From NCBI GenBank assembly GCA_965114465.1, contig CBCOYO010000125.1, positions 1-9,931 on the forward strand: DNA of 9,931 nucleotides, written 5' to 3'. The notes under the pieces are model-generated. The model did no database searches, was not told the DNA's origin, and worked only from the letters and a program-made list of their open reading frames with translations. Below are positions 1 to 5,304 of this stretch, piece after piece (the stretch's first letter is position 1; each line of letters begins with the position of its first letter). The translations under genes were made by a program, and so were the position numbers. This DNA comes from COE1 sp965114465 (GTDB lineage: Bacteria; Bacillota; Clostridia; Lachnospirales; Lachnospiraceae).

Positions 1-2
1 AC

Positions 3-98
3 CTTGATGGTGACATTTGGACAATGGTCAAGTCCCGAGAACCAAGGGCAAATGAGATGGAATATGAAATAAAATCTAGGAAAGGAAAAGCTATTTAG
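3..98 (+). CDS. C-terminal fragment of an unidentified gene running in from the left edge
   Basis: A reading frame is open from the left edge to a TAG at 96-98, giving 31 residues rich in charged residues (…KSREPRANEMEYEIKSRKGK…). Its 5' part lies outside the window. I do not recognise the family. It is on the same strand as gdhA, with over 300 bp between them, and gdhA has its own promoter, so they are probably not co-transcribed. Such a short open stretch could be chance; the hydrophilic, lysine-rich ending is typical of a real C-terminus but proves nothing. Confidence 0.35.
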   Translation, partial: LDGDIWTMVKSREPRANEMEYEIKSRKGKAI

Positions 99-111
99 AT
101 GAAAACCAATA

Positions 112-171
112 TAAAGTCAAGGAAAAGACTTTAGTGGGATGTACCGATGGCTTAGTCGGGAATTTACGACT
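112..171 (+). other. Two small stem-loops after the partial ORF
   Basis: TAAAGTC at 112-118 pairs with GACTTTA at 127-133 around an 8-nt loop. AGTCG at 154-158 pairs with CGACT at 167-171. Neither has a U-run after it, so they are not standard terminators. They may be part of the upstream gene's 3' end or of the palindromic element that follows. Function is unknown. Confidence 0.3.
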
Positions 172-180
172 GTGGAGTGT

Positions 181-284
181 TATACTGACGATCGTTAAGA
201 TTTTCCAATTTCTGCACAATCTATATTGCATAAGTGAGCAATACGTGCTGTGCAGAAAGGAAAATCTAATCGTTCGTAAGTATA
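181..284. repeat. Long imperfect palindrome, MITE-like, with possible TA duplication
   Basis: The left arm 181-218 and right arm 249-284 are inverted copies over about 36 bp with a few mismatches and a 2-nt bulge; the blocks AGATTTTCC and TTTCTGCACA match exactly. The 30-nt middle has its own 6-bp stem (TATTGC 224-229 with GCAATA 238-243). Each end finishes in TA, so a 100-bp element (183-282) flanked by TA, as in IS630/Tc1-type MITEs, is one reading. In a palindrome that flank symmetry is automatic, so it is weak evidence. There is no ORF inside. It lies just upstream of the gdhA promoter and could instead be a transcript-end hairpin for the gene on the left. Confidence 0.6.
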
Positions 285-315
285 GACAAACAAAAGTAGT
301 TGATTTTTAACAAAA

Positions 316-343
316 TTGAACACGTTGAAACAGTAACTATAAT
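316..343 (+). promoter_or_regulatory. Sigma-A type promoter of gdhA
   Basis: TTGAAC at 316-321 and a perfect TATAAT at 338-343 are separated by 16 bp. Transcription would start near 350, leaving a leader of about 60 nt before the ATG at 412. Confidence 0.65.
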
Positions 344-372
344 TCGTGAGAATATAGAAAATCATCTAGCAT

Positions 373-388
373 ATATACATTTGTATAT
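373..388 (+). promoter_or_regulatory. AT-rich palindrome in the gdhA leader
   Basis: ATATACA (373-379) and TGTATAT (382-388) form a near-continuous palindrome, 12 bp before the ribosome binding site and followed by a short T-run. It could be an operator or a weak hairpin in the 5' UTR; low-complexity coincidence is also possible. Confidence 0.3.
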
Positions 389-411
389 GTTTTTAGTAGC
401 AGGAGTTAAAG

Positions 412-1767
412 ATGTCATATGTTGATGAGGTGTTGGAGCTTGTAAAGAAAAAGAATGCAAGCGAGCCGGAGTTTTTGCAGGCAGTTGAGGAAGTTTTAAA
501 TTCTCTGCGTCCTGTCATTGAGAAAAATGAAGAGAAATATCGTAAGGAAGCATTGCTGGAAAGACTGACAGAGCCGGAGCGTCAGATTAAGTTTCGCGTA
601 CCTTGGGTAGATGATAAAGGGCAAGTGCAAGTAAATACTGGCTACAGAGTACAGTTTAATTCTGCAATTGGGCCTTATAAGGGTGGTCTGCGTCTGCACC
701 CTTCTGTAAATACGGGTATTATTAAGTTCCTTGGTTTTGAGCAGATTTTCAAAAATTCCCTGACAGGGCTTCCAATCGGTGGCGGCAAGGGTGGTGCTGA
801 TTTTGATCCCAAGGGCAAATCGGATAGAGAAGTTATGGCATTCTGCCAAAGCTTTATGACAGAACTTTGCAAGTACATTGGGGCGGATACTGATGTGCCG
901 GCAGGCGATATTGGAACGGGTGCGCGTGAAATCGGTTTTATGTATGGTCAATATAAGAGAATCAAAGGTTTGTATGAGGGTGTTCTAACAGGAAAAGGCT
1001 TGTCTTACGGCGGTTCTCTTGCAAGAACAGAAGCTACAGGTTATGGTCTGCTATACTTAACAGATGAGATGTTAAAGGCAAATGGAAAAGATATCAAAGG
1101 CAAAACAATTGCAGTTTCTGGCGCTGGCAACGTGGCAATTTATGCGATTCAAAAGGCGCAGCAGTTAGGCGCAAAGCCAGTAACCTGCTCTGATTCTACC
1201 GGCTGGATTTATGATCCCGAAGGCATTGATGTTGCACTGTTAAAAGAGATTAAGGAAGTAAAGCGTGCAAGACTGACTGAGTATGCAGCAGCACGCAAAA
1301 GCGCAGAATACCATGAAGGAAGATCCGCACAGGGCGCAGGTTCTGGTGTATGGTCAGTAAAATGTGATATTGCACTTCCTTGTGCAACACAGAATGAATT
1401 GGATATTGAAGATGCAAAGGCATTGGTTGCAAATGGCTGCTTTGCAGTAGCTGAGGGCGCAAATATGCCAACAACCTTAGAAGCTACAAAATATCTTCAG
1501 GAGAATAAAATTTTGTTTGCACCAGGCAAGGCAGCAAATGCAGGCGGTGTAGCAACCTCCGCATTGGAAATGTCACAAAATAGCGAGCGTTTAAGCTGGA
1601 CATTTGAGGAAGTGGATTCCAAACTCCAAAACATAATGGTAAACATTTTCCGTAATCTTGATGATGCCGCAAAGCGTTATGGCGTAGAAGGCGACTATGT
1701 AGCTGGCGCAAATATCGCAGGATTTGAGAAAGTAGTAAACGCTATGGAAGCACAAGGAATTGTGTAG
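412..1767 (+). CDS. gdhA: Glutamate dehydrogenase, hexameric class I, probably NADP-dependent
   Basis: The enzyme catalyses reversible reductive amination of 2-oxoglutarate with ammonia to give L-glutamate, in the cytoplasm. The 451 residues match the usual 445-450 of small hexameric GDHs. The N-terminal substrate domain carries the expected lysines K90 (GPYKGGL), K114 and K126 (GGGKGG) and the catalytic aspartate D166 (PAGDIGTG). The Rossmann domain has the glycine motif SGAGNVA at 236-242. S383 lies in the conserved GGVATSALEMSQNSER segment. After the second strand the sequence is CSDSTGW, like the SDS of the E. coli NADP enzyme and unlike the SGPDG of the Clostridium symbiosum NAD enzyme, so I favour NADPH; this is inference. 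AGGAG (401-405) sits 6 nt before the ATG. The gene is monocistronic, between its own promoter and a terminator. Confidence 0.96.
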   Translation: MSYVDEVLELVKKKNASEPEFLQAVEEVLNSLRPVIEKNEEKYRKEALLERLTEPERQIKFRVPWVDDKGQVQVNTGYRVQFNSAIGPYKGGLRLHPSVNTGIIKFLGFEQIFKNSLTGLPIGGGKGGADFDPKGKSDREVMAFCQSFMTELCKYIGADTDVPAGDIGTGAREIGFMYGQYKRIKGLYEGVLTGKGLSYGGSLARTEATGYGLLYLTDEMLKANGKDIKGKTIAVSGAGNVAIYAIQKAQQLGAKPVTCSDSTGWIYDPEGIDVALLKEIKEVKRARLTEYAAARKSAEYHEGRSAQGAGSGVWSVKCDIALPCATQNELDIEDAKALVANGCFAVAEGANMPTTLEATKYLQENKILFAPGKAANAGGVATSALEMSQNSERLSWTFEEVDSKLQNIMVNIFRNLDDAAKRYGVEGDYVAGANIAGFEKVVNAMEAQGIV

Positions 1768-1806
1768 ATAGTAGCAGAAGCATAAAAAAATAAAGCAGTT
1801 TATTGG

Positions 1807-1845
1807 GGAGAGGCACAGCATTGTGGTGTGAAGCCTCTCCTTTTT
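1807..1845 (+). terminator. Intrinsic terminator of gdhA
   Basis: GGAGAGGC (1807-1814) pairs perfectly with GCCTCTCC (1833-1840), followed by TTTTT (1841-1845). It begins 39 nt after the gdhA stop codon, and the stem is GC-rich. Confidence 0.9.
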
Positions 1846-1847
1846 AT

Positions 1848-1941
1848 GCACACGGGCGTCCAAAGGAAATATGTCAGCAGAAGCTGACGGACGCCCGGCG
1901 CGCGAGTAGGGGAAGATGGCTCTTCCCTACTCGATTGTACA
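1848..1941 (+). repeat. Structured tandem repeat, unit 1
   Basis: This unit folds into two hairpins. The first combines GGGCGTCC (1854-1861) with GGACGCCC (1889-1896), plus an inner GTCAGC (1873-1878) with GCTGAC (1883-1888) closing a 4-nt AGAA loop. The second pairs 1903-1916 (CGAGTAGGGGAAGA) with 1921-1933 (TCTTCCCTACTCG), with one bulged G and a TGGC loop. The unit ends CGATTGTACA. It is more GC-rich than the flanking genes. Unit 2 follows directly and shares AAATATG, the GAGTAGG box and the CGATTGYACA ending in the same order. A 64-codon open frame across both units is best explained by the repeat itself, since it starts inside the gdhA terminator. Confidence 0.65.
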
Positions 1942-2029
1942 GACCCGTGCAGAGAAAATATGCCGTTAAGGCGGCGTTTGGGGTGCGCAGTGAGTAGGAG
2001 AAAAGGACATCCTCCGATTCGATTGCACA
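1942..2029 (+). repeat. Structured tandem repeat, unit 2
   Basis: This is a shorter, diverged copy of unit 1: AAATATGCCG with a GCCG-TTAA-GGCGGC hairpin, then GCGCAGTGAGTAGGAG, a GGAG…CTCC hairpin and the terminal CGATTGCACA (2020-2029). It ends 18 nt before the ATG of the WYL regulator, so it would lie in or just upstream of that gene's leader. No clear sigma-A promoter for the regulator is visible between the terminator and its RBS. Confidence 0.6.
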
Positions 2030-2047
2030 CTATTAGGAGTATCGTTT

Positions 2048-2989
2048 ATGATTAATCGATTGTTGGGAATAATTTATATATTAATGAACCGCGGCACTGT
2101 TACGGCGACAGAACTGGCACAGCATTTTGAGGTTTCTGTAAGAACAATTTACCGTGATATCGAAAGTCTAAGTATTGCAGGCATACCTGTTTACACAAAG
2201 AAAGGAAAAAATGGCGGTTTATGTTTGACAGAGCAGTTTGTGCTAAATAAGATGCTGATTACCAATGAGGAACAGCAGCAGATTTTATCGGCGTTGGTAT
2301 CAGTTCGGGAAACAGGGGCTTTAGCGGAGCAAAAAACATTGCAGAAACTGGGAGAGTTTTTCCGTACAGAACCTGTTAATTGGCTTGCAATTGATTTATC
2401 GGATTGGAGCGGTACTAGAAAACAGCTATACGAAGATATAAAAATAGCAATCCTAACACGTCGCGCTGTTCAATTTGACTACTATGGTCAGAATAGTACG
2501 ATGCAAAAACGAATCGCGGAGCCGATACAGCTAATTTTTAAAGAATATACATGGTATTTAAAGGCATTTTGCAGAGAGCGGCAGGCGGTTAGATTGTTTA
2601 AACTGTTTCGCATGAAACGCTTTGTTATGTTGGAGGAAATTTTTGTACCGCAGGATGAAAATAGAACAGAAGAGAAAGAAATGCAGGAAATGCTGCCATC
2701 AGAAAGGGAAAATTCCCAAGACGATAATGTAAGCGCTGTCGTTATGCTTTGGATTGATAAAAAAGAAGCATATAGAGTATATGATCGTTTTGATGAATCG
2801 GAACTACAGATACTTGAGGATGGAAATTTTCTGGTACATCTGGATTATAAAATGGACGATTGGGTTTACGGAATGATTTTGTCTTTTGGTGTGTCGGCAA
2901 AAGTATTAGCACCAGAATCTGTAAAGCAGGAGATAAAGCGCCGGATAGGTGAAATGTGGCAGCAATATCAAGAATCGGATAAAATATGA
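2048..2989 (+). CDS. DeoR-like helix-turn-helix / WYL-domain transcriptional regulator (YafY/YobV type)
   Basis: This is a cytoplasmic DNA-binding protein of 313 residues, normal for the family. A winged helix-turn-helix (HTH_11 type) spans about residues 1-60, with the signature TVTATELAQHFEVSVRTIYRDIE at 17-39 and a wing at 50-60. The WYL domain covers about 125-202, with the eponymous W-Y-L at 169-171 (EYTWYLKAF), followed by a C-terminal extension domain (about 227-305). WYL domains are thought to sense ligands, often nucleotides or nucleic acid, and family members act as repressors or activators of DNA-repair, phage-defence or metabolic genes. AGGAG (2035-2039) lies 8 nt before the ATG. 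The next gene on the same strand encodes an Fpg-like protein, and a palindrome overlaps this gene's stop codon, so control of that neighbour and perhaps of itself is a reasonable inference. The target and ligand are unknown. Confidence 0.9.
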   Translation: MINRLLGIIYILMNRGTVTATELAQHFEVSVRTIYRDIESLSIAGIPVYTKKGKNGGLCLTEQFVLNKMLITNEEQQQILSALVSVRETGALAEQKTLQKLGEFFRTEPVNWLAIDLSDWSGTRKQLYEDIKIAILTRRAVQFDYYGQNSTMQKRIAEPIQLIFKEYTWYLKAFCRERQAVRLFKLFRMKRFVMLEEIFVPQDENRTEEKEMQEMLPSERENSQDDNVSAVVMLWIDKKEAYRVYDRFDESELQILEDGNFLVHLDYKMDDWVYGMILSFGVSAKVLAPESVKQEIKRRIGEMWQQYQESDKI

Positions 2990-3020
2990 CATACTAATGT
3001 CAGGTTTGCTTTGCTATAAT
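2987..3020 (+). promoter_or_regulatory. Operator-like palindrome and extended -10 promoter of the Fpg-like gene
   Basis: TGACAT (2987-2992) and ATGTCA (2997-3002) form a perfect inverted repeat around ACTA. Its first three bases are the TGA stop of the WYL gene. A perfect extended -10, TGCTATAAT (3012-3020), follows 9 bp later. No good -35 exists at the normal spacing; the palindrome covers that position. This arrangement suits a regulator site at the -35 region, and the adjacent WYL protein is the obvious candidate, but that is inference. Confidence 0.55.
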
Positions 3021-3066
3021 AGAACAGAAATCATTTGGGTAGATTATTTACAAGGAGGGAAAGAAA

Positions 3067-3909
3067 ATGTTGGAATTACCAGAATGCCAGACGATTGCAA
3101 AGCAAATTACACAGACATTGAAGGGAAAAATTATTCGTGAAGTGAAAGTATTGCACACGCCGCATAAATTTGCTTTTTTTCAAGGAGAAATAAAACAGTA
3201 CAGTGATATGCTTGAGGGACAAACTATTTTAGAGGCGGTTTCCTATGGCGGAATAATCGAAATAAATACAGAGGAGTATATGATTGCATTTCATGATGGG
3301 GCATATCCAAGGTATTATAAGGAGAAAAAGAAATTTCCCAAAAATCATCAATTTGCCATGTATTTTGATGATGAAACGGCTGTGTTTGTGTCGATTCAAA
3401 TGTATGGTGGCATTATCGTGCTTCCGCTGGGAAGCTGCAAAGATTCCTATTATTTATCTGCGCTTACTAAACCGAATCCGTTAAGCGCAGAATTTACATT
3501 TGAATATTTTCGAAGCCTATATGACCCCAAAGGGAAAAAACTGTCTGCAAAGGCATTTTTAGCAACACAGCAAAGAATCCCAGGATTGGGAAATGGTGTG
3601 CTGCAGGATATTTTATGGGAGGCAGGCATTGATCCGCGGTTTGATATAAAAAATTGTACAGAGCAGGATTTTAGAACCTTGTATCAGTCGATACGAAAAG
3701 TATTAATGGATATGACAACACATGGTGGACGTGATACAGAACGGGATTTGTTTGGAAACAAAGGTGGTTATATTACACAACTAAGTAAAACAACATTGCA
3801 CCAACCTTGTATACGCTGCGGTTACGAAATTCATAAAGCCAATTATTTAGGAGGGACAATTTATTTTTGTGAGCATTGCCAGAGAAGATATACTCGTGAA
3901 CGCATTTAA
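3067..3909 (+). CDS. Fpg/Nei-family (MutM-like) protein with H2TH and zinc finger but degenerate catalytic site
   Basis: The 280 residues match the Fpg/Nei length. The N-terminus reads MLELPE where true glycosylases read MPELPE: the catalytic N-terminal proline is replaced by leucine, while the following glutamate is kept. In my hand alignment to E. coli Fpg, Lys57 falls on glycine (SYGGIIEI, about 59-66), the intercalating Met of HLGMSG is lost (FHDGAY) and the zinc-finger Arg258 becomes Gly (GGTIYFC). The helix-two-turn-helix is intact, about 158-220, with PGLGNG at 172-177 (N176 equals the DNA-binding Asn168) followed by EAGIDP. A C2-C2 zinc finger is complete (C248, C251, C268, C271). The protein should bind DNA, but base excision by the Schiff-base mechanism looks impossible. 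AGGAGG (3053-3058) precedes the ATG by 8 nt. The WYL regulator lies 77 bp upstream. An automated label of DNA-formamidopyrimidine glycosylase would overstate its activity. Confidence 0.88.
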   Translation: MLELPECQTIAKQITQTLKGKIIREVKVLHTPHKFAFFQGEIKQYSDMLEGQTILEAVSYGGIIEINTEEYMIAFHDGAYPRYYKEKKKFPKNHQFAMYFDDETAVFVSIQMYGGIIVLPLGSCKDSYYLSALTKPNPLSAEFTFEYFRSLYDPKGKKLSAKAFLATQQRIPGLGNGVLQDILWEAGIDPRFDIKNCTEQDFRTLYQSIRKVLMDMTTHGGRDTERDLFGNKGGYITQLSKTTLHQPCIRCGYEIHKANYLGGTIYFCEHCQRRYTRERI

Positions 3910-3977
3910 TTGCCGCTTACTACACCAACATTGTAGAAGCGTTCACTCGTTATACATTTAGATTGGCAATTGTTTTT
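3908..3977 (+). terminator. Probable terminator of the Fpg-like gene
   Basis: AATTGCC (3908-3914) overlaps the stop codon and pairs with GGCAATT (3965-3971), followed by GTTTTT. Within it, CGCTT-a-CTAC (3914-3923) pairs with GTAGAAGCG (3933-3941). The large loop makes it an unusual terminator, but stem order and T-run fit. Confidence 0.5.
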
Positions 3978-4352
3978 GCTCATGAGTATAAATACATTAG
4001 ACAGATGACGGTATTTGTGGATATGTTTAAAATCCTGCTGGCAATGACAAAAAGTGATAAACTATTGGAATATTTGTGATAGGTAAATTGCGTTAGATGC
4101 TGCCCTATTGCATAATATTCCTTTTTATTTGAAATAATAGGTAGTAGAGAGGAATCTGATAATAAAATAACTTACCCATGTTCTGAAAAATAATAAATTA
4201 TTGCAATATTATCGTTATTGTAGTACATAATTTACACTAGATGCTGCACGCCTATGAGATTTACAGTAACAGACCATTAGATATGTTGTAAATTTAGAGC
4301 AGCACGATAGAAAACGGCAAATGTTCTCGGTGTGCAGCATAATTTTTAGAAC
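3978..4352. other. Non-coding, AT-rich stretch with inverted repeats
   Basis: No supportable gene is present. A frame on the plus strand stays open from 3900 to a TGA at 4077-4079 and encodes a plausible-looking peptide, but it lacks a proper start and RBS and overlaps the preceding terminator, so at best it is a decayed fragment. Inverted repeats include CCTATT (4104-4109) with AATAGG (4136-4141), and ATTTACA (4259-4265) with TGTAAAT (4287-4293). ATGCTGCAC (4241-4249) pairs with GTGCAGCAT (4332-4340), with a nearby competitor GCAGCA at 4299-4304. TAGATGCTGC occurs twice (4094-4103 and 4238-4247). Confidence 0.5.
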
Positions 4353-4440
4353 TATACTCATAAGTGATAAATAGTATTGTATCAATCAAGATAATTACGC
4401 TTGTGAGTCGGCGTTACTGGCAAATTTATACTGCTTAACC
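4353..4440 (+). repeat. Stem-loop element, copy A
   Basis: ACTCATAAGTG (4356-4366) pairs with CGCTTGTGAGT (4398-4408) as 9 Watson-Crick and 2 G-U pairs in a plus-strand RNA, around a 31-nt loop. The right box CGCTTGTGAGTCGG (4398-4411) is identical in copy B at 5106-5119. Similarity between the copies runs on through CAAATTTATACTG, corresponding to GAAATTTTAGTG in B. It lies about 120-200 nt upstream of the small basic ORF and could form part of its leader. Confidence 0.55.
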
Positions 4441-4521
4441 GTTAAAATTTCCGAGTAACCTGACTACATAACGCCAGCCTTATACATTTAACCAGTGCAA
4501 TACATTAAATTCTGGCGTTAT
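4410..4521 (+). promoter_or_regulatory. Competing hairpins upstream of the small basic ORF
   Basis: ATAACGCCAG (4468-4477) can pair with GGCGTTA (4410-4416, joined to the end of stem-loop copy A) or, more strongly, with CTGGCGTTAT (4512-4521, 10 bp). The two pairings exclude each other, as in switch-like leaders. The downstream pairing ends 38 nt before the ATG at 4560. Whether the region is transcribed is unknown. Confidence 0.35.
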
Positions 4522-4559
4522 ATAGTATAAGCATTCACCAGTAAAATAGAAGTAAGAAG

Positions 4560-4868
4560 ATGGGAAAGCATTTTATGTCGAAAATCAAAGGAATTTTTAT
4601 TCAAATTTCAAAAAAAACGAAAGGAATATTGATTGAAATTATAGCAAAAGTCAAGGACTTGTATAATATTAGTTTTTTGCCAATATGGGTAGAACCCTCT
4701 GGACGCATGACAAAAGAACAAGAAGCTGAACTAATGAAATTGGTGAAGGAGGATAGAAAGAAAACAAAACAGAAAAGAAGGCTGGAAAAAATGCAGGTAA
4801 AACATCAAAAGAGAACGGCACGCCATAACGCAAAACAGCAAAAGACCCATGAAAATAGAAAACGATAA
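4560..4868 (+). CDS. Small, strongly basic hypothetical protein
   Basis: I do not recognise this 102-residue protein. The N-terminal half (about 1-45) alternates hydrophobic and basic residues (KIKGIFIQISKKTKGILIEIIAKVKDLY), consistent with an amphipathic helix that could lie on a membrane or a partner. A short WVEPSG segment follows, and from about residue 50 to the end the chain is dominated by Lys, Arg, Gln and Glu with almost no hydrophobic core, like a nucleic-acid-binding or coiled tail. There is no signal peptide, cysteine pair or catalytic motif. The RBS is weak (AAGTAAGAAG just before the ATG); an in-frame ATG at 4575 is an alternative start. It stands alone, with repeat-rich non-coding DNA on both sides, and a 167-bp fold-back starts 2 nt after its stop. 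It may be a real small gene or a chance ORF in a K/R-rich frame. Confidence 0.5.
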   Translation: MGKHFMSKIKGIFIQISKKTKGILIEIIAKVKDLYNISFLPIWVEPSGRMTKEQEAELMKLVKEDRKKTKQKRRLEKMQVKHQKRTARHNAKQQKTHENRKR

Positions 4869-4870
4869 TG

Positions 4871-5037
4871 CTAGTATAACCCGCGCTAAATCACCTTATG
4901 TTTCACTTGCCTATTTTCCTGATGGCACTACTTCCCAAGCCTCGACGTAGCCACCGCTACGCCTGCGTTTGTGAAGCAGTACTCTCAGAAAAATATTCTG
5001 CGTCAAACATTAAGGTATTTAGCGTGGATTATACTAG
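4871..5037. repeat. 167-bp fold-back element (MITE-like or structured RNA)
   Basis: The whole segment folds on itself. The outer arms 4871-4904 and 5002-5037 match from CTAGTATAA inward through CGCTAAAT, CCTTA and GTTT, with scattered mismatches. A middle zone pairs the TATTTTCCTGA…ACTACTTC side (about 4912-4934) with GAAGCAGTACTCTCAGAAAAATA (about 4973-4995). The tip is a perfect CGTAGC (4946-4951) CACC GCTACG (4956-4961) hairpin. There is no ORF inside. It begins 2 nt after the stop of the small basic ORF, so it may also end that transcript, although no T-run follows. No target-site duplication is evident. Confidence 0.65.
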
Positions 5038-5047
5038 TTCATAAAGG

Positions 5048-5143
5048 CTAAAATGGTGACATATACTCACGAGCAGTTAAATTGTCACATATTCACGATG
5101 TTTCGCGCTTGTGAGTCGGGGAATTTGGGAAATTTTAGTGACC
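5048..5143 (+). repeat. Stem-loop element, copy B, in the region upstream of cheC-cheY
   Basis: ACTCACGAGC (5065-5074) pairs with GCTTGTGAGT (5107-5116), 10 bp with one G-U pair, around a 32-nt loop. An outer stem, CTAAAAT (5048-5054) with ATTTTAG (5132-5138), encloses it. The element shares the TATACTCA box, the 14-nt CGCTTGTGAGTCGG box and their spacing (within 1 nt) with copy A. It lies about 160-260 nt upstream of the cheC-like ATG, ahead of the candidate promoter, so it may belong to another transcript or to a longer leader. Confidence 0.55.
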
Positions 5144-5219
5144 ATAAGTATAGAATATGAATTTAAGTTGTCATACAACAATTTTCTTAGAAAATATCTA
5201 TGAAAATCACACTCTTGTG

Positions 5220-5248
5220 TAGACAAAATCAAAAAATAATTGTAAAAT
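5220..5248 (+). promoter_or_regulatory. Candidate sigma-A promoter of the cheC-cheY operon
   Basis: TAGACA (5220-5225), a 17-bp spacer and TAAAAT (5243-5248) give a reasonable match. I found no convincing flagellar sigma-D type promoter (TAAA, about 15 bp, GCCGATAA): the nearest candidate has TAAA at 5243 but a poor -10 half. Confidence 0.45.
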
Positions 5249-5304
5249 ATTTTTATATGACGCAATGAGGAAGTATTGTCACTTTTTAATGAAGGAGCCT
5301 AATT

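Noticed and set aside
1..411. Possible IS200/IS605 end, group I intron or IStron remnant near the left edge
   Set aside because: The small hairpins and palindrome prompted the idea, but no transposase, TnpB, intron core or catalytic RNA motif is visible.
496..951. Long minus-strand frames inside gdhA
   Set aside because: They are antisense to a well-conserved enzyme, lack family features and show no RBS.
1803..1997. 64-codon ORF spanning the gdhA terminator and the tandem repeats
   Set aside because: It starts inside the terminator stem and is made of the repeat hairpins; there is no RBS. It is most likely a by-product of the repeat family.
3900..4079. Open frame of 59 codons after the Fpg-like gene with a plausible-looking hydrophobic/charged peptide
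   Set aside because: It lacks a proper start codon and RBS, begins inside the upstream gene and overlaps a likely terminator. At best it is a decayed fragment.
3950..4490. Direct repeat TTATACATTTA at 3950-3960 and 4480-4490
   Set aside because: An 11-bp AT-rich match is expected by chance; the flanks align only weakly.
4353..5143. CRISPR-like repeat arrangement
   Set aside because: There are only two diverged copies about 700 bp apart, with no regular spacers and no cas genes.
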